Shown: one piece after another, positions 9,163 through 19,200 of the stretch | How positions within the stretch are numbered: position 1 is the stretch's first letter | How the letters are laid out: the number at the start of each line of letters is the position of its first letter | NCBI GenBank assembly: GCA_000310025.1 | Contig: FN648758.1 | Location: 26,892 to 52,045, forward strand | Length of the DNA: 25,154 nucleotides | Direction of reading: 5' to 3' | From: Ectocarpus siliculosus | Taxonomy: Eukaryota > Sar > Phaeophyceae > Ectocarpales > Ectocarpaceae | The notes under the pieces: model-generated | The model's input: only the letters and a program-made list of their open reading frames with translations | Told to the model about the DNA's origin: nothing | Database searches by the model: none | Translations under genes and position numbers: made by a program

Positions 9163-10762
9163 CTACGCAGCGTTCACAATTTCACTCGGTGAGACCGAGC
9201 CTACTCGACCCTTTCTGCTAGCCCTTCGTTGATGACTCTCCCCATTTCTCTCTCCCCTTGCACCCTCCACCAATACGCCGGCCGCCTCTCCACTGCCAGT
9301 GGCCTCGTCGGTGGGCAGTATCGCTGATGCTCGATGCGCAAACACGGCTCGGGGCTCCCCGACCCTCTCCTCGCTCGGCTTTCGTCTGGGTCGACCTGTC
9401 GTTCCGCCCACTCCTACATCTTTTGGCGGCGATGAGACCGCCGTCAAGTTAGCTTCCGCTTCCCCCTGTGGAGCGTTCCTGCTGTGTCCACGCGAGTGGG
9501 ATGTTCGCTTGTTACCCGACCGTTCCCGCAAGGCGTCGTTGGCGGCGGTGGCGACAGCGGCGGAACCAGCTTGCGCGGTCGTCCCGGGGAGGGGCGGAGG
9601 AAGAGCGCCACGCTCCTTGTTGTGCCTCTCGACGTCTCGATGACCCGCAGCAGTCGTTCTTCCCCTCCCACCTTCACTAGCCTCCCGGCTTTTCGTCTTT
9701 CGCTTCCCCTTTTTCGGCTCGTCGGTAGCGAAAGCATGCCTCGTCTCTCCCGCAAGCGCGGTGACCTCCTCGTTGTCATCCGCGAGTGCAGCGTTCGCGT
9801 GTGTCGCGGGGAGGCCGTGGCCAACGGCTTTGCGAGATCGTCTCCTTGTCGCGGTCATATTAGTTTTGCTGGGACTGTCATCGCCATCGCCCAAGACGCT
9901 GGGTTGATGGCCCTTTCTTTCCTGTTCCGGGCCACCGCCGTCGCGCCGCTCTTCTTCTAGAACCGTCTTTTTGCTAAAATTCACTCCTGGTACCCGGCGA
10001 TCACGAGTGGTCCCCGCCTTGGCTGGCTCATCGACAACGCCACGACCGTCGGCGGTGGTACCTGCCCCTGACGCCACGGCTGCGATGGCCTCCACCGCCT
10101 TCCTCTGCATGGTGCGCAACAGGCGAGTCGGTACGGCGGCCGCGTTCTCGGCTTCCTGCGCTTCGCTCAACAAACGCAAGCGCTCAGCGTCTTCTGCTTC
10201 GCGGACGGCCCGCGCCACCTCGCGGTCCCGTCGTGCCTTGTCTGCGCGCATCCTTCGCCGCTCGCTCTCTCGCTCCGCCTCCTTGCGCCGGACGTCTTCC
10301 TGGTGGGCCTGACGCCGCTCCCTCCGCCGCTCCCTCCTCCGCTCTGCCATCGTGGGCGTCCTACTTCCTCCACCTCTACCCTCTACTGCGGATGGATCGA
10401 CGCCGCTACCGCCGACCACCATCATCATCGACGTTTTCAAGCTCAACGGGGGCTCGAGGCTTCCGTCTTCGTGGTCGCCACGTGGCACGCAAAGGCCGTC
10501 TGCGTTGGCAACGGTCAAACTACCGGTGTTCTCCACTGGTTCGTTTGTGCTGTCGCTATCTCTGCCACTGTCGCTACCGCTTCGTTCGTCCCGGCGAGAG
10601 TGCTGGTGAGTCGACTCTTGGGTCCGATGCCCCTTGCGGAGACCGTGACGCTCCGCCAGAAGCTTGCTTTCCCGAAAGTTCTGCCTGCTGTAGTATCCCA
10701 CAACGATGTCGGCCACCAGGTATCGGTCTTTCTCGCTTACTCGAATGATCCCGTTCAGACCC
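9163..10762 (-). CDS. Exon 11: end of module 4 and long charged coiled-coil/disordered tail
   Basis: The last exon is 1,600 nt. It follows CCCCATAG and completes the split Arg codon, then reads GLNGIIRVSEKDRYLVADIV, which continues the module after its VRY-type strand. Next come S/R/D-rich sequence, a strongly charged helical stretch from MAERRRERRRERRQ (about 10350) to SEAQEAENAA (about 10140) predicted as coiled coil, and then low-complexity sequence rich in R, G, S, T, P and K with several basic clusters (KKGKRKTKSR). The stop is TAG at 9165-9163. Taken alone the frame is open from 10854, but the splice acceptor and module continuity favour a start at 10762. The basic clusters could direct it to the nucleus or to RNA or microtubules; this is speculation. 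Confidence 0.7.
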
Positions 10763-13700
10763 CTATGGGGGTTGGGTGTAGGTGGGAGGTGTTTCGTTAT
10801 TGTGGGTGGTCCACGTAGGAGAGCACAATGAGCGAGGCAATCGATGTATTGCAATTCTGAACGCTGACATCAATAACTAGCGTTCGTTGTAATCGGACCT
10901 AGTGGAGGATCAGACCCATAAAACATCTCCGCTGACTTAGCTTAAATTTAGATCATGCCGCCAAAGCAAGGTTGGGTGGGGTGCAAGCCTGTCGTACGAC
11001 ACGTCGGCGGTTTACCTGGCCACGTAGGTGATGTTGATCTTCTTGCGCACACCTCGGCAGGGGTCGTCGAAAAGCTCCTGGAGGTCGGTGTTACAGTCGA
11101 TCACAAGTTTTTCACCACCCTGGTTGCCGGCAAAGAGGAAGGAATGACGGACGAACGGGCACAGACCAAAATGTCGGCCGAGTTTTGAGGGCGCCACAAT
11201 CATCTTGGAGATACGTATCTTGAACCTTCCATGGATCTCCTATCAACGTTTTTTTCACACTTGACGGATGAGCCAAATACATTTAGCGCGGCTAGCTCAA
11301 ACTGTAGTCGTTGGCACGTGCGAGTAAGCGTGGACTCTTCAGTGAGTCCGGTCGGTTGGTCCTCAGCGTACTAAGGAAGAAGACAGCGCGCCTCACGATC
11401 CCGAAACCAACCCGTGGCTTATCTTCAACCATTCTCCCACGAGATCACCAGCCAGAGGTCGTTAATACGCCATCCTCCACAACTAACTGCCGGCACTTAA
11501 CCTCGACGTACCACAACCTGCCGCAAATATCAAAGATACTATCTAGTTGGCAACGTTTCAGAGTACTGTACGTGCTTAGTGCCAGGCGGCGACAATGTTG
11601 TAGTTGGGCATGGCATCGTGTGGCTGGCTCGCCTGCCTCTCGATCATTTGCCGGAGCTTGCTCGAGATGTCGTAGGTCTTGGTGGGGTTACGAGGGTGGC
11701 CATAGCGAGAAGTGAGCACATCGATCACCGACAAGACCTTCGGACTATCGACGAGAACGTCCTCTTCAAGGATCCCTCTTCCCATGCGATCATCTTTCGC
11801 CTGCGAGTAAAAGGGCGGGAAATATCGAGGCCTACTGAGCAGGACGGTGTTCGACAAGCTGTTCCCGATTAAAACCCCTTGGGGGGTTGGGCAAGTGTTT
11901 CTGTATCAACACAATACTGTCAAATGGTGTATCTGTCCTTGTCAGCATTCATCGTTCCGGCAATGTTCTTCCGCCTAAGAAGCGGCGATCAATCCGCAGC
12001 TCGACAAATGGATCTATCTAGCTCGGGCGCACACATGCTAAACAGCAGCAGGGTAGAAAATCTCGGCGCAGCGAAGCCCCACCGACGACAGCCTTGGCCG
12101 AGGCGCTCTCAACCCTAACCCCATAAACAAACGCCTTCTGGTGCACGCGGCACACACGCGAACCTCAAAGAACGTTGACATCGCTTCCGCACCTGCACGA
12201 CCACCTGACCCTGGCGCTGCAAGATGAAGTTTCGCGGGTAGCCGCTGGATGTGGTCTCCTCAAGGGATGTCAGCCGCTCACTGTCGTGCCCCTGGCAGGA
12301 AAGAAGAATTGAAAAAGACATGCACAGAAGATGCTCTGACACTTTGACGTCGATCTGAAAAACGAAACCCGTACCCGCATGTCGTACTTTTCGATACCCA
12401 TTAAACGAAACATGGGCGTTCAACGCAAGTGTGGTGGTCACCCTAGCGTGGTGTTCTCGTCGTGTGTCGTTAGGCACGAGGCTAGATATCTGATTGAGCT
12501 CATCTTAAATAGTTAACGCATCACCTTCTGAGACTCGGATTAGACCGGTCGAGAGTGCTACGGAGAGATGAGCCTCATTTTTGTGTTTTTTATTTTGCCG
12601 GATGACGCGTCTCCTTTTGGTCGTATCTCGATGGTTTTCGCAAGCAGGTGGAGGTGTTCATGTTGGAGGGATCAGGCGTATGTTTTCTGAGATCCTGGCA
12701 CAAACAAGTAGATGAAATAGCTGTATGTACGCTTTCCAATCGTAAGACGTGCATAAAAAAAACTAAACTCTAGCGCATTGCACGCCAGAGTACGCACGCG
12801 CGCTCTCGCTCACCACGACGAGATACCGCACCCGCAGTTCCTTTCTTTTCCCGGGCATTGGGTTCCCGAAGAGCTGATTGACATCTGTTTGAGCCGCCAC
12901 GAACTCCAGCAGCCCCCCACCGTGCTCCTCCACCCTCGCCTGCAGACGCGCCCTGATATCCACGTACCTGGGAGTCAGCTTCTTCAGGTACCTGAAGGGC
13001 AATGGAAAGCAGCGGCGAAAGGAACGAACAACGCACCGTGTCAGGCATTCGCAATAGGTGATGGGGCGAAACTTGTGGGAATCCAGGGAGTCATAGACAC
13101 GTAAACGCCAAAGCCTTTCCCGCCTTCTCTTTCGTGAAATGAGATTGCGATCAACACCCAGGACTTGTGGCATTTTAGCTCTAATCCATGCTCGAGACAG
13201 ACGCCGTCCGTGGCCTACGTACAGTATTTCCCTCTCCGGATACTCTTTCTCCATCGATACAACTCACTTGAGATCACCGATGAGAGGTCTGAGCCCCATG
13301 AGCCTCTTGTTGTCCTCACGGCTGAGGGGCATCCCGATGTCTTTGCGGTTCTGGATGGCGAACAGGTCGGAAAGTTCTCTCTGCACCAGCTGCAGACGCT
13401 CATCGATGCCCTCTCGTGTCTGCCCGTAGGTTGCGGATTCCACGAGGATCAGCGGCGCCAACATAGGCCTGCGAAAGCGATAGAGGAGTGTACCAGCAAA
13501 TACAAGCAAAATGCTTTCGTTCAAAAGGTGTGTCGAGCATTGTGCGGGCAGGGGGTTGGGTGTGGGTGTGATTGACCAAATTGCCGAGCTTTTTTCGTGA
13601 CTCTGCTTAACTGCTGTACCGGTGTGGGGGGCAGCCATAAATCTTTGTCGGGAGTGGTTTTCATGAACAGCTATCGCTGTCTCCCTTGCGTTGCCTAGAA

Positions 13701-15644
13701 ACCAACCAAGCTACCCCGAGCACGTTGACAAGCAGGCCATTACTTTCTTTGCCCGCGGGGCTTTTTCTTGTTTGCTCATCGGTGATGCGTATTGATGCTC
13801 CATATTTCTCACGTGCAGCTGATGCTGATTGGTGTCAACAGCCGTCCGTCCGACTCGATCGCCTCCGCCCTTCCTTCCGTACCGACGATCTCGTACCGGA
13901 TTACCAAGCATTTATCCCGGCCAGGGCAAGGGTCGCCGAAGAGATCCGTGAGCGGTTCCTTTCGAGACATGAAGAGGTACTTTCCGTCCGCGAGGTCGAC
14001 CCTCCCCTGCATGAACTCTGTCACGTCCATCTGCGTGTGAGAGATACACGGACAAAGTATTATTGATGAGCGTTATGAGTCCTGTTTGAGTCTTGCATGC
14101 AACAACAGCAAGACGTCCAGATGTCATGGACGCTGACGCTGCACAGCTTCTGTACCACACACAAGACAACGTCAACCAATGACTTGAAGCCCGTTCTGGG
14201 CATGAGCAAGATGCGACAGCAATCTCCACGTCCAGGTTCACAATCAACGTTTGCTCGTTTTTCTCTACGTCCAGGTTCACAATCAACGTTTGCTCGTTTA
14301 TTCTGGTGGGTGTCTCACCTTGCCACGCCCCCGCGAAGGTTCGCCGGGAGAACCATACACCGCAGAGAACACCACCACGAGGGGCAGCTTCGTCGGCACT
14401 TGAAGAGATACCGCCTCCGCAAGGTGGCCCTCCTATTGTTGAATGGGTTGCATCCATAGTGGTGGTGCTTATGAGGTGGGGATATTTGGTGTCTGAACAC
14501 GGGGTGTCCGGAGAAATGGCCACGTATGAACTCGTGTTATGAGCCACAGGCCACTGTAGCGAAGCGACACGTCCGCGGATGCGACACATCAGTACCACAG
14601 GGGCATGTTGATAGGTTGGGCTAACTATTAGTCGAAGCTTGAGGCATCGTACCTCTGACTCTTGGAGCCACACTTCTCGTCGCCGCCCTTTCGCGACGCC
14701 TTCCAGAGAGACGTACCGAACGCGCAGAACCTTCAGAACGCCCGGGCAGGGATTTCCTAGCCAGTCTGTTAGGCTCTCCTCTCGTCTTATGTCCAAGCGA
14801 TCCGATACCCCCTATCGCTTGTGCCGAATATGCAATGCGTCATGCGGTAAGGTTTGTAGTGCACAATTCGATGTGTCAAAGCTTCATGTGGTCAGAGTCC
14901 TTGAGACTCGTCTGTCTATATCATAGAAGAAACAAGGTTTTTTGGCAGGGTGATCTTACAACATTGTTGGAATTGGCAAGAAAACCCGGGGTATCGACTA
15001 TTGTCTTGCGTGGATGATGCACCGACCCGCAACGCTTGTTCGCAGGAACTCCAAGCAGCGTGCCTACTCTGCAGTGTATACCCATGTCAAGATTGATTGC
15101 GTGTACAGGTGCGATTTGTGGTTAGAAACTCACCACGCGTGTTTGCAGCTGTCGGCGGACGTCGATGGCCAACTTTGGGTCTCGCGGGTGGCCGTACGAC
15201 GCTGCAACAACTCGGAAAGGCCCTAGACCGAGAGGGGTGTCCCAGTACAACGTGGCTGGGTCCTGGAGCACGGTGCAGCAGCGCATGCACCACCGATACG
15301 TATCCACCACTGCTTCGTTCCCCTGAGTATTGCAAGCGAGATTGGCGAGAAGCAAGAGTTATACCTGGCCGACAGTCCCGTCACATCAAGACACCCAAGG
15401 GCGAAGTACGGCGCGATGCATACGTACATGTGTGTGAGTGGATTATTTCCCTCAGGAGAAGACTACTGTACCTGCGCCCTCGCACGCCTACCTGCCAGTA
15501 CCCGCAATTGGGGCACCGTATCCTTGGGCCGGGGTACATCTTAGGTAGCACATAATTGTCCCCTTCTTCTTCCTCGCTGCTTCCCTCCCCCTCCCATATC
15601 GCTTGCCACTCTTCTGCTGTCAGTGTACGGCCATCGTCTCGCAT
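9163..15644 (-). CDS. Multi-exon protein with four tandem DNAJC11-C-like modules and a coiled-coil tail
   Basis: The model has 11 exons: 15644-15492, 15322-15134, 14811-14653, 14432-14319, 14030-13813, 13468-13268, 12991-12814, 12291-12154, 11800-11633, 11119-11016 and 10762-9163 (3,222 nt, 1,073 residues). Splice sites are GT-AG except one GC donor at 11632. Reading phase matches at every junction, including three phase-2 introns. Joined exons give a CxxC...CxxC zinc-ribbon-like start, then four copies of YG-x(n)-DV-x(n)-GDPCPG-x-x-K-x-L-x-VRY, then a tail rich in R, E, K and S. The module resembles the DNAJC11 C-terminal domain (DUF3395 family), normally single and attached to a J domain; no J domain is seen. 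Function is unknown; tandem beta modules suggest scaffolding or binding. The ATG at 15644 is the first Met, but the frame is open upstream to about 15722, so a 5' exon may exist. The donor at 12153 is the weakest site. Confidence 0.65.
11016..11800 (-). CDS. Exons 9-10: module 4, joined through a GC-AG intron
   Basis: Exon 9 (11800-11633, 56 codons) follows TACTCGCAG and contains VIDVLTSRYGHPRNPTKTYD, then KLRQMIERQ. No GT donor fits: the in-frame stop TAA at 11578-11576 comes first, and the only phase-0 junction that restores the module is CAG|GCGAGC, a GC donor. Exon 10 (11119-11016) follows GCAACCAG with GGEKLVIDCN and LQELFDDPCRGVRKKINITY, ending GCCAG|GTAAAC in phase 2. The intron is 513 nt. 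Arg replaces the second Pro of the usual DPCPG turn (DPCRG). Confidence 0.6.
12154..12291 (-). CDS. Exon 8: linker between modules 3 and 4
   Basis: It begins after CTGCCAG in phase 0 with GHDSERLTSLEETTSSGYP and contains a beta-like stretch QGQVVVQVRKRC. The acceptor and its phase agree with the preceding exon. The donor is uncertain: TGT|GTGCCG (ending 12154) keeps phase 0 with the next exon, while GAG|GTTCGC ten bases earlier would not. An additional small exon between 12153 and 11801 cannot be excluded. Confidence 0.5.
12814..13468 (-). CDS. Exons 6-7: module 3, with a longer insert
   Basis: Exon 6 (13468-13268) follows TTTCGCAG in phase 2 and reads PLILVESATYGQTREGIDER, then a longer helical stretch with SDLFAIQNRKDIGMP. 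It ends AA|GTGAGT. Exon 7 (12991-12814) follows CCCTTCAG, completing the split lysine codon, and reads YVDIRARLQARV, then VNQLFGNPMPGKRKELRVRY, ending at GTG|GTGAGC. Compared with modules 1, 2 and 4 the distance between YG and the DV segment is about 45 residues longer. Met replaces Cys in the GNPMPG turn. Confidence 0.65.
13813..14432 (-). CDS. Exons 4-5: module 2
   Basis: Exon 4 (14432-14319, 38 codons) contains PLVVVFSAVYGSPGEP and ends at AAG|GTGAGA. This frame is easily missed because another frame is open over the same bases; it is chosen for its phase match on both sides and the YG motif. Exon 5 (14030-13813) starts after CACACGCAG with MDVTEFMQGRV, then LTDLFGDPCPGRDKCLVIRY. It is the most canonical module copy. 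Exon 5 ends in phase 2 at CAC|GTGAGA. The 288-nt intron between them contains a 39-bp tandem duplication. Confidence 0.7.
14226..14306. repeat. 39-bp tandem duplication in an intron
   Basis: TCCAGGTTCACAATCAACG recurs at 14231 and 14270 with nearly identical flanks, giving two units of 39 bp with a few differences. By the gene model it lies within the intron between exons 4 and 5. The length is a multiple of three and the minus strand stays open, but the splice phase places it outside the coding sequence. Confidence 0.75.
14653..14811 (-). CDS. Exon 3: second half of module 1
   Basis: 53 codons in phase 0 on both sides. It reads LTDWLGNPCPGVLKVLRVRY, the GDPCPG..K.L.VRY half that pairs with YGHPRDP of the preceding exon. 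It then continues with a charged stretch RRREVWLQESE that leads into the next module. Acceptor CGATAG|GGGG, donor GAG|GTACGA. Confidence 0.7.
15134..15644 (-). CDS. Exons 1-2: zinc-ribbon-like N-terminus and first YG half-module
   Basis: Exon 1 (15644-15492, 51 codons) has an acidic stretch GSSEEEEGD and ends in RCPNCGYWQ with a CAG|GTAGGC donor. Exon 2 (15322-15134, 63 codons) starts after ATACTCAG with GNEAVVDTYRWCMRCC. Splicing joins CPNC to CMRC 19 residues apart, the spacing and aromatic context of a zinc ribbon, which neither exon shows alone. Exon 2 ends with VVAASYGHPRDPKLAIDV, the first half of module 1, and a GTG|GTGAGT donor. The intron is 169 nt. Zinc binding is inferred from cysteine spacing only. 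Confidence 0.65.
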
Positions 15645-16057
15645 CGTTTCCAGCTTGTTTTGGTCACTGTCTTCACTCGTGGTCCGCGGTGCTACGGTAG
15701 TCCGAGAAGAGCTACACCCTTTAACTCAAGACAGACGGCCTCCAGCAGGAATATCGAGGGAGAGAGACCACACTAACACTAGGGGCTAAGGGTTAGAGAG
15801 AGACAGAGAGAGGAGGAGGAGGAGGAGGAGGAGATTAAACTCAACGGCGGCACAGCGGCGCGATCTACGCAGACATGCGACGGTTTCAAAGTTCTCAGCA
15901 GTTCCCATTTTTGTCGAACAGGCACATATTGCGCCGCATCGTTTGTGAGAGAGATCCATTGTTGACCTGGCGTGCATCTTTTCCCCCAGCGAGTATGAAC
16001 ACGCTATCAAGTACATGAAGCAGCAGGCCTGGTTGGAGAGATTGCGTATTGTGATTC
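15645..16057. promoter_or_regulatory. Divergent intergenic interval with polypurine tract
   Basis: It lies between the first Met codons of the minus-strand module gene and the plus-strand EF-hand gene. A purine-only tract of GAGA and (AGG)n units covers about 15795-15835. No TATA box or initiator is claimed. A possible plus-strand exon at 15993-16062 overlaps the right end, so the real spacer may be shorter. Shared promoter use is inferred from head-to-head orientation and short distance. Confidence 0.35.
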
Positions 16058-16062
16058 ATGGA
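15993..16062 (+). CDS. Possible upstream plus-strand exon (helix EYEHAIKYMKQQ)
   Basis: A strong acceptor (CTTTTCCCCCAG) is followed by a frame reading EYEHAIKYMKQQAWLERLRI, a convincing amphipathic helix, before TGA at 16060. A donor ATT|GTGATT and an acceptor GACTCAG at 16111 would, in phase, splice it directly to RKWASVVLL of the next exon, replacing the ATG at 16058. Alternatively it is the end of another short transcript or chance. Confidence 0.3.
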
Positions 16063-16234
16063 TGATGAACTCGAATCGCCAGCGGCTGCTCTAGCAGCGA
16101 GCTCGTCGACTCAGAGAAAATGGGCGTCTGTAGTGTTGCTGGGTCCTTTGATGCCGAGCTTGATGGCGACAGTGATCATCGTGGTTGGTGGGGCCATCGT
16201 GAAGGCGAGTGGCGGCATGGTTGACATAAGACAG
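16058..16234 (+). CDS. Exon 1 of the membrane/EF-hand gene: first TM segment
   Basis: The exon reads MDDELESPAAALAASS, then a hydrophobic stretch from WASVVLLGPLMP to IIVVGGAIV (residues 22-48). Two phase-0 donors are possible: CAG|GTTGAC ending 16234 and the GC donor AAG|GCGAGT ending 16204. The latter matches the donor consensus better apart from its C. Confidence 0.5.
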
Positions 16235-19200
16235 GTTGACATGGCAGAGAGTGAAGCTGCCGTCCACGTGTTTCGAGCAGAGCTGGTTCACGACTTGAGA
16301 CGAAGAGACTGTGCTGTAGGCTAATGGCGGGGTCTGCACTCCGTACTGCGATAGACTACCCTACGTCGCAAGACTTGATGGGCAGTCTATCACTAGTCTA
16401 TTGTGTAGAATAGTGCTCATAGAAGATATAGGCATGGAGTCACCGAAACGAAAGGTCCCACCAGGTGAGATGCGAACCTGCAACACGTTAGATTCATGCA
16501 ACTTTTCGTGCAGAGCTGTGAATGCACCACTCCTCTCAAGCCGCGGCCACGTGACGATTTTGAGGGTCTACTTCTCAATCAGACAAGCACGTTTACATCC
16601 CCACTCTATCATGAAGGCACTGGATTAGCTGGGCATGTCCTGCGTCTGTACATGTATGTGAAGGGGTATGCTACTGATCTTGGGGTGTTGTAGCTCCATG
16701 AAATTATCTGTCTACTGAAGGTAAACGACTCAGCCAATCCCGGTGCTTCGAGCATTTATTTACGGAGACGAAGCTGCGTCTTACGGACGGTGCACACCAC
16801 GTGCTGTACGACAACCATTGGCGTCAAGGCAGCGCAATAAATGATATTGTATGATGACCCAGTGAACATTGCACAAACAGGCGTGCTCAGAGTATCCAAA
16901 TATACTCATGTTGTGCGGAGCCCTTCGAAAGAAAAACCTCACTCGCCCGCACAACCTCCCGGAACGGTATGCCTTTCGGGAAAAACCGCATATCTACATC
17001 GACTGGGAGTTGTCAGGCATCGTCAGAGTGTCCTGTCCCAAAACCGTTGTTCTGTTATGGACACCCCCGTTAAAATGCCGTCCTTCGCAGCTCCTACCAA
17101 CCCTACGGCATTCACTTTTCGGCAGCTCAGATCCTCATACCAAACGTAGGAATTTCAGACCTACATATCTGTATACAGCTATCAACGCAAGATCTGCTAC
17201 GGGGCAAGCACTCGGCATGGCTCACACCCAACAAGTTTGTTTGTTGTTTGCACCATCTACAGGCGGACGTTGTCGGCGAGCTTGAGGACGATCGGTGCGG
17301 GTACAGAATCGACAATTTCCTCAAGGCGGCGATCGTGAACAGCTACTTGCTGCTCATGGTGTTCGCGTGGTCGTTCCTTGGGTTCGAGACCCACTTCTCC
17401 ATTCGAGGCCGAAAAAGGCGCTTCTTGCGGCCCTTTTCGAGCCTCTCGTTCGTGGCATTGCTGTACCTGCTGTTGTTCAGCATGAGCATGGCCATGTGAG
17501 CGCACGTGCCGACAACTTTCCTTCAAATCATTCGTTTCGGGAGGGTTGTGTTGTATTGACTCATTGGTGATCGTGACGAGGCCGAGCTTGTGTTGGGTCC
17601 TAGTCACCGGGGTGAAGACAACGGAGATGTCACACGCTTTGTCTTCCACTTGACTCTCAGCCGAAATTACCAACATCAAATAGTACACAAAGGTGGTGAT
17701 CCCATCAAAACGTAGCGAAGGCGTGGTCTACACAGCGCTGTTTGCGCTAAGCGAGTTGCTCTAATCCCAACAAAAAATATTTGTTCGCCTTCCACAAACC
17801 TTTGCATCTCTGCCTAGTGGTAGTTCTTGGACGTTGACACCAAAAGAGCGGAAAAGTAATGCAAAACTTGGATTTGCTAGAAGGAAAATCGACACCCGAC
17901 CAGGCGAACCCGCCAGCATGAGAAAAGTCCTAGCTCTTGGAGTCAATCGCACGTTTTCCACCACCACCTAACAGTACCTATCCATCGCTTTGCTGCTTAC
18001 CACGACCACCGCATCAGATGGATATTCGGCACTTGGGCCATCGTCAAGGACCGCGTAGGCAACAGTTGCGCGAACGAAGTTCCCCTGCTTTACTCCTTCT
18101 GCGTGGCCTTGGTCGCCGTGTACTGGGTCGGTGTGGTGTTCGGAGCCGTCGGTCTGATAAAGGTCCTGTTCGGCAAGAAGATCCAGAGCGGGGCCCAAGC
18201 GACCGTCGAGAAGGTGCCCATCGTAAAAAAGACACGGTCGAACCTCTACCGCCCCGTCCTTGCTTTGTGGTCCCGACACACGACGAGAAGCTTCCCAGCC
18301 CTTGGGTGGCCTTCGCTCCCCCTGTGTGACCCTGCCTGTTGGCAAATGCCGATGAAACAAAGACAAAGACTGATATATGGCCTTCCTCTTCCCTGTGTGT
18401 CCCTGTTTATTGAGAAACGATCCCGCCTGATGCGTCCAGAAAGAAAAAGAAGAACATATGTGCATCGGATGGTGAAGCGGACGCCCCCAAATGAACGTTT
18501 TCGTTGCTTCGATTGTCGCACTGTCGTCTGTCTGATCTAGGCCTGTCAAGACACGTTATTCGTGCGTACCCAACGCTGACGAATTACTGATAGTCGGATA
18601 GAGGGCTCAGGGCGACGTGCAAGAAACCATCGAAGAGATTTGCTACCAGTATGGCTGCGTATGCGAGGATAGATTGGGTACAAGAACGATGCGAATCACA
18701 CCAAAGTGAATTTACCAGATATATTGTGCGCTGACGAGCCGAACTCATAGCGCACCCATTATTCGCCACTCAGAGGTGTGAATACATACTATACCCTTGT
18801 ACCCTTCTATGGCGATATCTCGCTTGTTCGCTAGTCAAAAACCTATTTGGTGGTACGGTGGTGCGTCAGTTCTGTCTGTTATGCTCACACGAGATGTCTC
18901 AATGTTGTCATGGTCGTCCAGGGGAAGCAATTCGCGCAGAACAGAGACAAGGAACAGGTTCTCGAGGCGGAGCAGCAATTGGTCGCACGAAAGTTCGACG
19001 CTCGCGACGAGGAAGGAAATGGCACCATCGATCGTCAACAGGTTAGTCGAAAAAAATACGGGAGGCAATCATACGCTAGGCCGTTACAATGACAATCCCC
19101 GCCAAAACTATCCTCTCCGAGCACTGGCAAGGAAAAACGAATACGTTGAACGTCGGTGGCATCCAGAGAAGATTGCTCTCAGCAAGATATCTCGCTCCTC

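Noticed and set aside
9971-10818. Plus-strand open frames of 113-171 residues opposite exon 11
   Set aside because: Mirror of the Arg/Glu codon bias of the minus-strand exon; Ser/Pro/Arg composition and no domains.
12110-12125. Interstitial telomere-like CCCTAACCCC
   Set aside because: A single short occurrence, also seen as AAGGGTTAG near 15788; too short to mean anything.
13050-13150. Possible extra exon on the minus strand between exons 6 and 7 (YDSLDSHKF region)
   Set aside because: Exon 6 joins exon 7 directly in phase 2 with a normal 276-nt intron; the extra exon would need a poor acceptor and adds nothing to the module.
13912-14796. Long continuous minus-strand open frame (294 residues)
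   Set aside because: It runs through two introns with clear splice sites and reads exons 4 and 5 in the wrong frame; only its first part agrees with exon 3.
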